This document shows, piece after piece, positions 1-13,488 of a DNA stretch of 64,000 nucleotides. Source of the stretch: Albula goreensis. Taxonomy: Eukaryota > Chordata > Actinopteri > Albuliformes > Albulidae. The notes beneath the pieces were generated by a model. The model made no database searches. It was given only the letters and a program-made list of their open reading frames with translations, and was not told the DNA's origin. The position numbers and the translations under genes were made by a program. The stretch covers positions 8,388,684 to 8,452,683 of the forward strand of contig CM040746.1 in NCBI GenBank assembly GCA_022829145.1. The letters run 5' to 3'. How positions within the stretch are numbered: the first letter of the stretch is position 1; the number at the start of each line of letters is the position of its first letter.

Positions 1-406
1 GGAAATGTTATCACAGATAACTGAACATTGGGAAAAAGCCCATGTCTTATTGAAGGGTGATTGAACAGCAAATTCAATGAATGGTCCTCATTTATCAAGC
101 ATTTAACCATATGTACATCAGCACCTGTTTTTCTCATTGTAATAAAATGTGTTAAGAATAAAAAATTACATAATTAAAATGATATATAATTATTATTTTA
201 ATAATTATAATAATTATAATAAATAAAAAGAACATAAAAATTCATATTACAAATAGCATTTAATCTTGTTCTAAAGGGTAAAACAAAACAATTCCCAGAT
301 GTAATCCTGAATATTTGCTTTTTGATTGCCTTGAGAAAAACATGGGTAAATGCACAAATGTGTAAGTGTGTGATGAATGAGGTTCAACGTTTGGAGAGAG
401 ACATAC

Positions 407-539
407 CCAGGAGTGGGAGCAGGACGGGGTAGTTGTAAGGCATGACGAAGAGGTTGACGCAGGTGAGGGTGGTGCTGGCCTTCAGGTAGCCAAAGGGGTG
501 TCCCAGGTCATTGTGCTTCCCGCTGCTGTTGACAAACAC
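407..539 (-). CDS. ints6l: ints6l coding exon 9 (residues 354-397), last one in the window
   Basis: It encodes VFVNSSGKHNDLGHPFGY... to YPVLLPLL. The acceptor is TCTCTCAG|GTG. The donor CTCCTGG|GTATGT leaves phase 1, fitting the Asp of the family's next residues (DDLFKVHK). The next exon lies beyond position 1. Confidence 0.95.
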
Positions 540-3500
540 CTGAGAGACACAAGACATCTCTGAAAACAAGCTTTACTGCCTCACGCATAACAATAGAGTA
601 TAATAACCATTAACCTTACTCCTGGAAGGACTGATCTAGAATCATGCCTATTTCATCCATTTTTATTACGCCTATATTGTATGCTCTGTGTCACCATGAT
701 TTCTTTTTCTTATTACATTTGGACTTTGGACCATTCTTTCTTGGTTGTCGTCAATGTTCATGTTTATTTGGTTTATTTGTACCGCATCTGCATTTGAGCC
801 TCACAAACTGCCCTGAATCTAATAGTCCAAAGGGGATAAATAAACTTGTGTAACTTCATATTGCACATGCAAAAAAACAGATCAAATTGGATAGTCTTAT
901 ATCACACTGTGATTTCAGGGTACTGTCAAAAGTAATATTTCAAAGGAATGCAATTGCATTAAATCCCAGGATTATATGCTCCTACGAGCTTGACTGGTCT
1001 TTTTCTGTGTATTTTCTTATGTTTTTCTGCTGTTATGCTTTTAGTTTGTTTTTGGAAACAGTGCCTTCACATGATGCAGACCACGGGGCCCATCCACACA
1101 CTGGAACAGTGCCTTAACAGGACAGGCCAGCAAGCAGCCCCATTGTTTGTGTTTTAATAAGCTGTTGTTTGCTGTTGCTATCTTGGCCGAGTCTCTCTCG
1201 GAAAAAAATTCATGACATGTAAATGAGACCTGCTGTGTACACAAAGGATAAATAAATGCAAACATACAGATACAGTGACATAAATCCGTGTGAAAGCCCT
1301 ATCCATCATGCAGCAGATGGCTGGTCCTGTGGGATCGCTGAAGCCCTTCTGGGATCATATTCCTCTCTGCTGACTCTGCTGACCCTTTGAGATGCTCACT
1401 TTTTTTGTATTTATTTCCCAAAGGGACCTCTCTCACAAAACAAGAGTACAAATATGATTCATCTCTGCCAACTTTGTTTCTGGCTGAAGCAATGTCAGAA
1501 AAACGATGGGACCAGTTCGCTTGAAGGTTGTAGACTGAAACCATATGACTGGGGGATACCATTGTTCAGCTGTCATCTAGATGACCGGTTTTTCCATTGT
1601 TTCACTGACGTTGCGTCAATGGGGGCCTTTGTCGGACTGACATAAGATTGCTGTGATGCTATTGGTTAACAGACATTTGATCTTTGATGCATCATCAGTG
1701 AAGGTTGCATGATCTTATGACTAGGGACCCGTGCTGTACTTTGTATTCCTCGTGGTACAAATCAACAGCACCCTTGAGGAAAGCACTCATCCAAGCTGCC
1801 TGAGTAAATATTCACATCGGTGAGGTTACCACAAGGCAAAATGAAGGATGTACTAATCACCCTGTAACTATAAAACTGTTGCCAATATCTGAAGAAAACT
1901 AAATATGATTTGTAAAATAAGATCTATACCAGAATATTGCAGTTTTTACCTCAAATTTTTTACCCCATAGCTCTAACATCTAATAATGTGCACTGAGTAA
2001 TGTGTCAAACACTGAGCACATGCATGTTAGACTAATTGGTCTGTAATTACATCAGTTTAATCTCCTCTGTTCATGCCGGAACAATACTGTCTCGTTTGGG
2101 GTTTCAGCAGTTCCCTTTTTACTTTTTACTGATTGAACAGAGTTCCATCAAAGATATATACAATTTCTCTTGTATAATTTGAATAAATTCCAGCTGGATA
2201 GGCTGACCTATATTCAAGATTTCAAGGTCACTGTCCTTCAAAGAAGGATGCATGTGTCTGCAGTATATACATTACACAGAAATACAGAAAGGCACTCAGT
2301 ACATTTCACAATACATACCAGTATAAAAGAATAAAACTGAGTGGCTCTGTAGAGATAGAAAAGATTGCTTTATTGTATCTCGGACAATAAAATATCTGTT
2401 GTACCACTTCAATATTACTGGTTTTGATTGTTTTATTCATGCTGGTTGTTAACATTTTAGTCTTTATAACTTTTGGAAGTGAAATCCTAGACAAAGTGGT
2501 GAATGGGAATGTCTGCAGAGTCTCTGTGGTCAGAAATCAGAACCAATCCTCTCCCTATTTTTAACACCCAAGAACTGGATGTCACTCATTAACCATAATC
2601 AGGTCAATTGAATGTCATTCATTTATCGACATTATGTCATTGGGGGTGTGACTGCCTTTGTACAGAGGGGTTAAATCTCAGCAGTTATCTCTGGTTGTGG
2701 TCCACTTTCTCATTGTGTATTTCTGTCTTCTAAAGCCCAGTGACCTTGTTACTTTTCCGAGCAGTTCTGTGACCCCCTATGTCAACATTCTGTTTCATGA
2801 GAACTTCCTAAACTAAAATCATGAAAGTTCAGCAGTGGTGGGCCTTTGACTGGAGAAGGTGTAAGCTGCAGGCTCCTACCTGCCAGCACATGTGAGGGGA
2901 CTTCCTCTCCAGGATGTACTGTGTCAGCGGCGAGGGCTCCAGCTCGTACTTGTCGAAGGGCAGCTTGTCGATCACCATGGGCTCACAGTCCACACAGGAG
3001 AACCGAACCACGGGGTGTGCCGAACGTGGGGGCTGGGGAAGGAATGAGGCAGTGATTTTATTTAAGGATTGGCATCACTGCTATCTGAGTGTGGTGTTGT
3101 GATCGAGTGAAACCAGGCTGGTTCTTATAATGCCTGTGGTCCAAAATGGGTAGAAGGTCCACTTGCTTCCCTTGACCCACCATTGTTAACCCACACCGAA
3201 GTGAGAGAGCATGACAATAATCAATCGTACCCTACCAACCCAGTGGTTACCAAACACTCTGAACCTACGTCCCTTAATAAGCTCATGTTTCATGACCCAA
3301 CACTGACTTAAATGTAGATTGACATAGTTTTAAACATGGAAATAAATGGTTTCAACACAATTCAAAAAGGTAAATGTAACCTATGATGACACAATTTAGT
3401 GGCAGAGCTCATGAAAATATTGCAGTGTTTAATTCAGTGTATAATATCTGGGTAAAATTCCCCCCCTTACAAAAATGTGTGGCCTACCTTAAACTCTAAA

Positions 3501-6500
3501 CTAAAGTACTCAAACTGGACCCCCCCCCCCACCCACAGTTTTGGAGCTACTATACAAGTTTACAGTGCAACAAATTAAAACAGTCTACAGTAAAACAAAT
3601 CTTTATTGAAATATCAGGGCAAAGACTATGCAAATTCAGAGGAATTAGGTAATAAGTAGTGAGCAGGTTATAATCTCCATTGTCAGCTCAATGCAATACA
3701 CTGTAATAGCTGGACGCTCCACAAGAAATGAATGCTTGGGTACACCACCCACTAAGAATCTGACCAATGGCTAGCCTGCTACCTCCCTGACAGGCCTATC
3801 GCTGCTAGAGGAGGTGCTGGTCCCAGATGGTAAAGTGATGAGCATCTTTAGATCTCCCATGATCTAATTATCTATGTGCAGAGATGGATCCAAATGTAAC
3901 ACACGGCTGGTGCGAGAGGCCAGTTGCTAAATGTGAAGCCACCAAAGTCAGCCACCATTTTGAGACATGCCTATGCCAAGTTGATTGCCAAGGTCAGCAT
4001 GTCCTTCCCTCTAGGGAGTCAAGCAAGACAGGACAAGATGGACGAAACTGAGCAGTTCCAACCACGTTAGCGATGTCATTCTGACAGGGGCAGACTCTCC
4101 ACAAAACAACACTACTGTCGCCCCCTTGTGGACAACATGGGTTTAGTCCAGGAAAAAACATTTTTGTGAATGGATGTGGAATTTGTGGAGTCCAAATGGG
4201 GAAACATCGGAGGATCGTTTTCTGGGTAAGAAGAATTGAGAGCGACATTAAACAATCTGCTCTCTTTGACTCCACAACAAATTTTATGATTATTCTCGAC
4301 CTCCCAACCACAGAAAGTGTGTCAATCACAGTGGCTGAATCAGCCGAGGCACAGCTTTCACAGAGATGAGAGGCATCCTAGTGCTGCTGACACTCGTTTG
4401 AGGTAGTCTCATTGTGCTTACTGCTGCTAAAAACCCACACTGGCAAGACAATTTTTGAAAAAGTGAGGTTTTTTTTTTTTTTTTTTTGATAGGAAAGACT
4501 TAGATCTTAGAGTAACACACTTGCTTGTTAGTGCCAGATGTCCCTCTATGACAGGCGGAAAGGGAGAGACATGCATTGCCTTGGCAGCAGTAACAACCCT
4601 CTATGAATACCCTTCACAGCAACCCGCACCAAAATGCTTAGAGTGGGGAATTGTCAAGGGACTTGAGAGCAAACAATGGACATGGTTCCTGGAATAGTTA
4701 ACTACCCTTTTTTTTTTACACTCCTAGCCTTCAGCGGCAGCTTTTCACAGTGCTTTTTCCTTTGTACACCTGCTGGATAAGGTAACCACCCCCTTTAAAT
4801 GGTACCAAAAATGTGGGGGAGCTACCAAATGTTACCAGTTACTCAGTGATTTGAGCAAACCCTCTTGATGGATTTAAATAAGCCCATGACTCATACCTGA
4901 CTGTGATACTGTGGTCCTCTGGGACTAATTAAACCTGAAGGCACTGCAGCCCTCCATGACTGGAGTTAAACCTGCAGGCACTGCAGTTCTCCAGGATCCA
5001 CCTGTTTAAGTACCGTATTTTTTCATAAAATAATCTGAGGTTGCATTGTCAAAGACTATGCTACAGATTTCACAGGGAGAATGTCCGATTTAGAGATGCA
5101 AAGTGGCCCTCGCTCACAGTTCTATACCTTTTTCTCTGGTTACTACTTTATTTGGCAGTCCATATACCAACATGTTTCTGCAATCTTGCCTGAAGTCTTT
5201 AATCTTGTCAGGTTAACACAGTGGTTAACACACTTTTGCTCTTGGAGAGATATAGGGTGTGCTGGTTTTTGTTTTAACTTTGCTATATAAAATGATTTAA
5301 CCATGCAATTAACAGCTTTAAATGTTCAATTGAGTGCTGAGTAGCAACACAAATCTGCACACTGTGAACACTAAGCTGGGCCACAGTACTATAGCACAGA
5401 GCTATAAACCTTCCTGCATTCAGGTCTTCGCCAATATTTTCTCAGGGATCACATCAACTCAATTGGGGTTGGTGTATTTAAAGGCTGTGATTCTCATTCC
5501 TGTAGGACTGAAGTGTTTTCACCTGAAATTTCACAACCAACTCAGACTCAAGGAACCAACATGCAGTTAGTTGTGTAATCAACCATTTTAATTGATCTTC
5601 ATGTGCTGAGTAAAAACAAAAAGCAGCATACACTGTGGTCCTCCTGGACAAAATTGAGGACTACTGGTCTCTTTAAAGGTAAAAGTTTGAACTGTGTAGT
5701 AGAAAGTGTCAACTGAAACCAAAAAACACTTCCACAAGCCAGCCTCTGAGAATCTAGCCAATGTATAAGCTAACATGTCCCTGGACAGCCATTCTGTCAT
5801 TCAAATGTGCCTGCGGATCAATCTCTCACTGTCTGAAATACCGATACAAGTGATAGATGAGTGAGGCACCATCACACAAAAACAAGCGGAGCTATAATGA
5901 GCTGGAAATGACTTGTGTCAACCAATCAAGTAATTTTGCTCTTTTTAAACAAACACAATGAATGGTTAAAACCAGCTAGTTACTAGTAACACATGGTAGC
6001 CCCACCCATAACATTTCAAGATACCTCTCCCATCACTACCCAAGATAACTGTCAACATAACACCAGGTGATTCTTATAGATGCTGTGCCATGGTTCTTTC
6101 ACTTGGGGCGATGCTGAGCAGATGCGCCCCACGCTGGCGGCACAGGGGCGCCGGGGCTGGTGAAGCAGCAGGAGCTAACATTGGCACCATCCTCACCCCC
6201 ACAGTATAGCTGGCAAAGCTGGGCCCCAGGCACAACACCAGCCAATCACTGGCCAGCGCTGGAGCCCCAATGAAACCAGAGCGTGTGGGAGTGGAGCGGG
6301 ACCCCCTGCTGTGAATCTCCCGACGTTCCTGTGGCAGGCAGCAGGGAGAGGAGGCCTCGCAGGGAGGTGGGGGTCCCTGCTGTGAATCTCCCCGCGTTCC
6401 TGTGGCAGGCAGCAGGGAGAGGAGGCCTCGCAGGGAGGTGGGGGGGTTCTATAGAGGTTTCCTGATCGCTGGTTGTGCATTAACAAGGAATCACACACCA

Positions 6501-9500
6501 GAGGAGCAGAGCTGCCTTTTTATGCCGAGAGGTAGGGGAATCCCCTATAGAAATTCAATATATTGATACATTTAAATTAACAATTTTATGAAGATCAGAA
6601 AACAGACGTTGCAACATTCATCAATATTAATGAACAAATAAACAAATATGCAAATAACCGGTTATTTTGTTATACAATACAAAAGTGTTGTAAAATATAC
6701 CAATTATATTTCCAAAAAAACCTGATATTTACAATTTCCGTTGCACGAGGGAGGTGCGCTCCCAGCTAACACACTTAATCAAATGTTAAAGTAAACTGTG
6801 ACAGGATTTTAAGTGTGTGTGCACCTACCACCACCAGACGAATTAACAAAACAAGATTTGTGTCTCTTAAATACAGCAGGTGTTAAACCAGCAATTACCA
6901 TAAACAATCAACCCCCGCAAATGTTTTTTCTCTTCACAAAAACATAGATGCAGTGACCATGGTTGAAATTGCATTACATTCACATTTAAGCATTTAGAGA
7001 ATACCCTTCTCCAGATTATCTTCAACAGCTTACATTTTCACACACTTCCCATTCATACAGACACACATTCACTGAAGCAATATACTTGGGCTCAATACTA
7101 GGGAGCAGATATTTGTTAACTGTACCTTGCTCAAGGGTACAATGGCAGTGACCAGCCTGGGACTCTCCCCTGTGTTATAAGCAGAGGTAATAGGTCACTT
7201 CTAACTTCTGAGTTACAACCCCACTGCACTGCTGCCCTCTGGAATTGGTCCTAGACCATTTATGCCTCAGCTGTAGGAGAATGGACTGAATCAGAACTTA
7301 CCAGTGTGGGGGAGTTCTGGTCAGGCCAGAAGGACTCTGGAATGGGCCAATGGCCCACCGGCACCCCGGTTTTGGGATTGGGTCGCACGTAGATCAGCTT
7401 GTGGCAGCTGTGCCAGGCCTGGGGCGCAAAAGATGGCACGGGGCGAGTTGGGTCCACTAGACCATCTGCAGAACCAGAACCAGAATTCACACGGGTGAAA
7501 CTTCTCTACCACAAAAAACTAGGACTGTCATCATTTTCTAGGCCTCTGTGTGTGGAGCCTGTGAGATACTGACAGTCAGTGGTGCTGATGGAACAGCAGG
7601 CCAGTTCGGGTGGGGAAACAGAGAAAAAATGCAAAGGAAAAGCTTTTTTGAGTCCAACAGGAACAGGAAGTTATGTTATCAGGGCAGTGCTGAAGTTACA
7701 CAGCAAGTGACAGCGTGTGATTTGTGCATACCTTCGCCAAGCACTGGTGGATCTGGCCCAGTTTTTTCAAAGTTAATGACCACGCCACTCAGAACCTTCT
7801 GCACCAGAGACTCCAGGCACTGATTCAGCATCCTCTGGGTCCTCACGCAGTAGGACCGGCCTGGCAGAGGGAGGGCGGGAGGGAGGGAGGAGAGAGGGAG
7901 AGAGGGAGGGAAGACATCATGGAGACGATATTGTAATGAACATCAGTACATTCACACACACACACACACACATGCATGTGAGCTCACACCCACATATACA
8001 TGTATGCACACCCACAAGCACACTCTGCATGATTGGATACACAGAGTTTCCTATTCTGTTTGGTCACATTTGGGCATGTCCTTTATCAGAGCATGGTTCA
8101 TGGCTCCTTATGAGACTAAGAAATGAGTTATTATTACCAATATTATTATGGTTACATAGTACATGTGCCACACTTACAGGATGCATCTTATGGACCAGTG
8201 GATGAATACTTACATACCTGCAAATTTATGTAGGCTTATGATGGACGGGGGTTATGGGTCATGGTTACAGGTGTTGTGGTCAATAGCCATGGTTTTATGC
8301 CATGGTTACAAGTCAAGGTTACGGATCATTGTTACAGGTTGTGGTTACAAGCCATGGCCACAGGTCATTGTTATGGGTCATGGTTACAGGCCATGTTTAT
8401 GTGCTGTGGTTATAGGATGAGGATACAGGCCATAGTAACAGAGCACAGTTATTCAACATATTTTTGTGCCAGGGATTATTATCTTTGGGTTTGGCTACAG
8501 CTTCATCCCATGGTTACAGGCCAGGGATTATGGGATATTGGGGCCAGGTAGGGGTCATGCACCGGGGGTAAAGAGGCCAGCCCAAGACAGGCTGAGGGTC
8601 ATGTCCTCACTGTTAAAACACAGAGCGGAACAGTTTGAGGGTCATGTACTCTCTGTTAAAACACCAGATTAGGACAGGCTGAGGGTCGAGTCCTCTCTGT
8701 TAAAATGGAAGAGCGGGACAGGCCGTACCTCCAGTGACCTCGCACATCTGGGTGATGGCAGACTCGTCGGTGGGCACGCTGCCCAGCTGCTCGCTGTCAG
8801 CCACAGCAGCACCAGGGAGCCGAAGCACCAGGGCGAACAGGCGCTGGTCCCACCGAAACGGCTCCTTCGTCAGCTCACTGCCCGGCAGAGGGGAGTTCAG
8901 CGGGAGGTGCAGCTGCAGGGGGGTAGGGGGGCGGAGAAGAGGAGAAGCCCGGAGGGGGAGGACAAAGGGAACAGAAAGAAACCCAGGTCACAATTATTTG
9001 GTTACCACAGCTATTCCAAAAACATAGGGTCAATATGTCTAAGACACACAGACACAGACACACACACACACACACACACACACATACTCTGCTCTGCATT
9101 CTTAACATTGAAAGTTCTGTCCCCTTATTGTTGGAGCTAAAAGACTCCAGACTGATGCATCTTCGGAATACTTTGGGGACCTTGCCATAAGCAACACTGT
9201 GACAATGAACGTTCTATTCTGTAATACAGCACCAGCAACCCCTGTTACCAGGAGGGAAAGGAAGTGGAAGAGAAGGCAAGAGCTGTCCCTCAGGTTAGTC
9301 TATAGAATCTGTGGCATTGCTGGAATGGTTTACAGCACTCTTTTGCACATCCCAACCAGCATCTGTAGCACACATTTTTTACAGTACCCATTTATAGAAC
9401 TGGATAGTTACTGAAGCGATTCAGGTTAAGTACATTGCTTGAGGGTACAACAAAAGTGCCCCTCTTGGGAATTTAGGAGACCTGAGACCTCTGAGTGGCA

Positions 9501-12500
9501 AGCCTGAAAATTTAACAACACTACAACGCCACCATTGCTATGATACAGGCAGAGAGTGGAATGACGTGTGGGCTTATGTTCTTTATTTGGTCAGCAGACA
9601 TTGTTAATGAATTGCAAGCCCTGTGCCCTTTTTTATTGTATTACATTGTACACATCAGATAATATTGCAATGCTGTGCTGTGATGGGACTGTTACGGTAA
9701 GGTATGAAATGTAAATGCATGGTATGATAATCTGCTCAGTTTAATGTCCTAGGGTCCAGAGTCTGCCTCTCTACCAGTAACCTGAATTACTACAAAACAA
9801 TGACTAAACATTACCACTAAACATTGACTAAACATTTAAATATTAACTGTTTAGCACCACTACTGCACATTACTGCACAAACATGAGTGAACATTTAAAC
9901 TAACTGTTTGACTCCCTTAACTCTTAACACCCTAACCCCACACAATAAGGCCTAAACACTTACACAACAAACACCCTCAACAGCCCTGACCCACTCTACC
10001 ACACGGTGATGACTAAACATTTAAACGGTAATCTCTTACCATCCTTGCTGCATGTTACCACATAATGACTAATCGCTTAAACTGTAAACTCTTGCTTAAT
10101 ATCACTACACAAGAATGACTAAACATTTCAACATTAAACTCTCAATACCCCTACTGCACATTACCACCTCAAAAGAATGATTGAACATTTACGTGCTAAA
10201 CTGTGCCACTGATGTGGCAAGAGAAATGAACACTTACCTCGTCTGGCACCCCGGAATTGTGGGTAAGCTTGTTGCCATCGGTGATGGTGATAATCACAGA
10301 GGGCTCCAGGAAGAAGGGGTTACGACCCTGGATTGACAGAGAGAGAAAGTAGAAGAGAGAGGGAGAAAGATAAGAAAGATTGAGGGAGAGAGTTTGGGGC
10401 GACAGGCATCGAGGAAGAGAGATTTCAGGAGAGAGATTGAGGGAGGGAGAGATTGATGGAGGGAAAGAATGATTGATGGAGAGAGATGTTGAGAGAGAAA
10501 TTGAAGGAGGGTGAGAGAGGAAGGGGCTTAGTCGGACTTACTTCTTTATTGATTGACTGTTGTGTCTAACTACTGTGAAAGCACTGGGAGAGTGACAATA
10601 GCATTCTGAGCGCTGTATTTCTGTGTGTGGTATTTGTACTGTTCTATATGTACTTGTGCTTTCCTTGCTTTTACTACATTTAACATCAGATCAGACTTCA
10701 TTTTGGCCATCACGTGTCAGTTAGGCTGTCATCAAAAACGTTTTCTCCATTAATAACCTGGGTAAATAAATACAAAATAAAGCCAAACTAAACTACAATG
10801 CTACATTCCATCAGTGTGTACATCCAGAATTACCTCAACTAGAAGAGGAAAACAGAGGTGAAGTTCATGTTGAGGTTTGAATGCAGTACCCGGTGTGTCC
10901 TGAGGGGGGCGCATTACCTGTCCATAGTTGTCAATCCCGGAGACGAGGCGGTTGAGGTTGAGCAGGTCGAAGGCGGTGCGCAGGGCATGGCCCAGCGTGG
11001 TGAGGCCAGAGGCCTGCAGGTTCTTCAGCTCACTCATGAAGGTGGCATGGTTCTCCTTCCAGCCTGCCTGCAGCACAGAGCGATGGAGAAAGAGAGAGCT
11101 TTACTACCCACAGCCCCAGAGGAAGCTTTACAGTGAGCTCTCCATCTCACTACAGGAGAGAGAGCATACCAGCCCACTGTCATGGTGTTTTACAGGGAGT
11201 TTATACTCAAGTGCACCAGTGATTTACAAAGGACTGTTTTATATCTCACTGCACCAGTATTTTACAGAAGGCTACATCCCACTGTAAAACATGAGCTTTA
11301 CAACCCTCTGCCACACACAGCTTCACAGTTCACAGCACACTAGTGTGTTACAGAGCTGTACATCACACTGTAAAAGAAGAGCTTTACAGCATCATACAGT
11401 TTTACAGCTCACTGCATGCCAGTGTTTTACAGAACAACAGTTTCACTGCAACAGAGACCTTTATATCCCACTGCATCTGTGGTTTACGGATGTCCTGACA
11501 TTCAAAAAGAGCTTAAATCTCATTGGTATAGAGAGTGTCAACAGTCAATCCGACACTCGCATCCGACAGTTTCAAACAGGCAGCCTAACCCAGATATGTT
11601 TGGGAACATTTCCGCTCACATTTTGTTTGAAAGCTGAGGTCAGTATTGTGTCCATCTGGCAGTTTCTCCGCTCAAGACCAAGTAAGATTTTCGCAAGTGT
11701 TTGTTTTCTACAGCAGTGAGAACAAAGCCATAACATCAAGCACAGGTCGACAATGTACAATGTTCGTCTGTCTTATGTAAGACACTCTGATGTTAATGCG
11801 AGTGAACCAGACACAAGGGTTTCAATCTGGTATCTTTCTTGGGCCATCCATGGTGTCTTTCATTTCTACAATGTGTCTATGAGTCTTTTTTGAGAATTAT
11901 GCCTTTTCTCCTTGTATAAAGAATGCCATGTGTGAACACACATGACATAATAGGGAGAGAGGGTTACTCAGGAGTTAAACCTCTGTGCGACACACTTTAT
12001 GGCTGAATTCCTCTGCGTGTGTTGGGTTTTTACATTGCAGAGAGCTGACAGCATCCACTGCAAAAGGGCTTCTGTTGCTGTCTCGCAGGGTTTGCTTCTA
12101 ATCTGGAGCAAATCTGTGAAACGGCACAGAGAAGGGAAATGGCCCTGACCTTCCTCAGACATTAGCACAGTGACCTGACAAAGGACAAGCAGCCTGGTGA
12201 CATGCACTGAGCTACACACACACACACACAAGCACACTGGTGCATGCACATGAGCGCACAGACACCATTCACACAGACACCAATACATAATCACACACAC
12301 AGCCGCACACAGTTCTCTGAGAAATGAATACATCTTACCAACTGTGCTACTATTGCTGACATGCTGACACAGACACACACAAACACAAACACAGCTCCCC
12401 CAGAAGATGAATGGGTGATCGATCTATTCTTTTGCTGGCGCACACACACACACACACACACACACCACAGCCCTAGGATCTGCCTGTCAGTGGTGAACAC

Positions 12501-13071
12501 TCCCTCTTCTTCCTGCAGTAGGGTCAAGTACCTTCCTGTTACAGCATTACACTTAATCTATGGATGACCTGCTGGCTTACCAGCCAAACAGCCCACAGAA
12601 CTGCACTCGCCTGTTACAAGGAGAGAGAGAGAGAGAGAGGAGGGAGGGAGAGGAAGAGAGGGGAGGGAGAGAAAATGGAAGAAAAAGAAAGAGACAGAGA
12701 GGAAAAGGAGGAAGAGAGAGGGAGAGGAATGGGAAGGGGGGGCAAAGTGAGGGAGTGAGGGAAAAAGAAAGGGAGAAGATAGGGGAAGGTGAGAAAGGGA
12801 GAAGGAGAGATGGGAGAGGAAGAGAGAATGAGAGGGAGAGATAGAGAGGAAGAGAGAATGACAGGAAGAGGGGAAATGAAGAGGGAAGTAGAGAATAAGG
12901 CAGAGGGAGAGATGGATGGTAGGTGAAGGGGAAAGGGGGAAGAGAGGGAAAGAGTGAGGTATGAAGAGAGAGAGAAAGAGAGACCACAAACAAGGGGAAC
13001 ACAAGGCAAGATTGAAAGGACAATGAATGAGACAAATAATGGCACAGTGGCAGGATTAGCTTTTCAGAATG

Positions 13072-13136
<65 letters not shown>

Positions 13137-13448
13137 CACATCAAGATCGGGTGAGGCCAGTGCTGAGTGACCTGAAACACAGACAATGCTGTGATGGATT
13201 TTTATGTCTCTCTGAGGGGTGGGTGTTTTGAGCAGCTACACAACTATGAATGGGGAAGGTTAGTGTTTGTGAGGAGAGATGTGGCGCTGTGTCCACAGCC
13301 CCTCCCACGCTTCTCTCTGCAACACTTCTGTTCTCATCCGCAAGTGTGGAGAACACATGCCCCCAGGGATTCGCAATATACAATCACACACGCATGCACG
13401 CTCACACACACACACACACACTCATATATATGTATGCATACATATGCT

Positions 13449-13488
<40 letters not shown>

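Larger units (their letters stand above)
3033..7301 (-). other. ints6l: ints6l intron 7
   Basis: This is a 4.3-kb intron containing a poly-T tract (4469-4487), a diverged inverted-repeat element (5515-5675), a 71-bp tandem duplication (6303-6447) and a minus-strand SINE (6975-7245). No further exon is visible between the family residues encoded by exons 7 and 8, which are contiguous. Confidence 0.85.

Noticed and set aside
8245..8672. Plus-strand ORFs with a repeating HGYxPWLQ pattern
   Set aside because: The pattern is the minisatellite read in frame; it lies in an ints6l intron and has no start or splice context.
12558..13045. Three overlapping minus-strand ORFs of about 140-150 residues rich in Ser/Leu/Pro
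   Set aside because: They are translations of a purine-rich low-complexity tract and have no domain or splice context.
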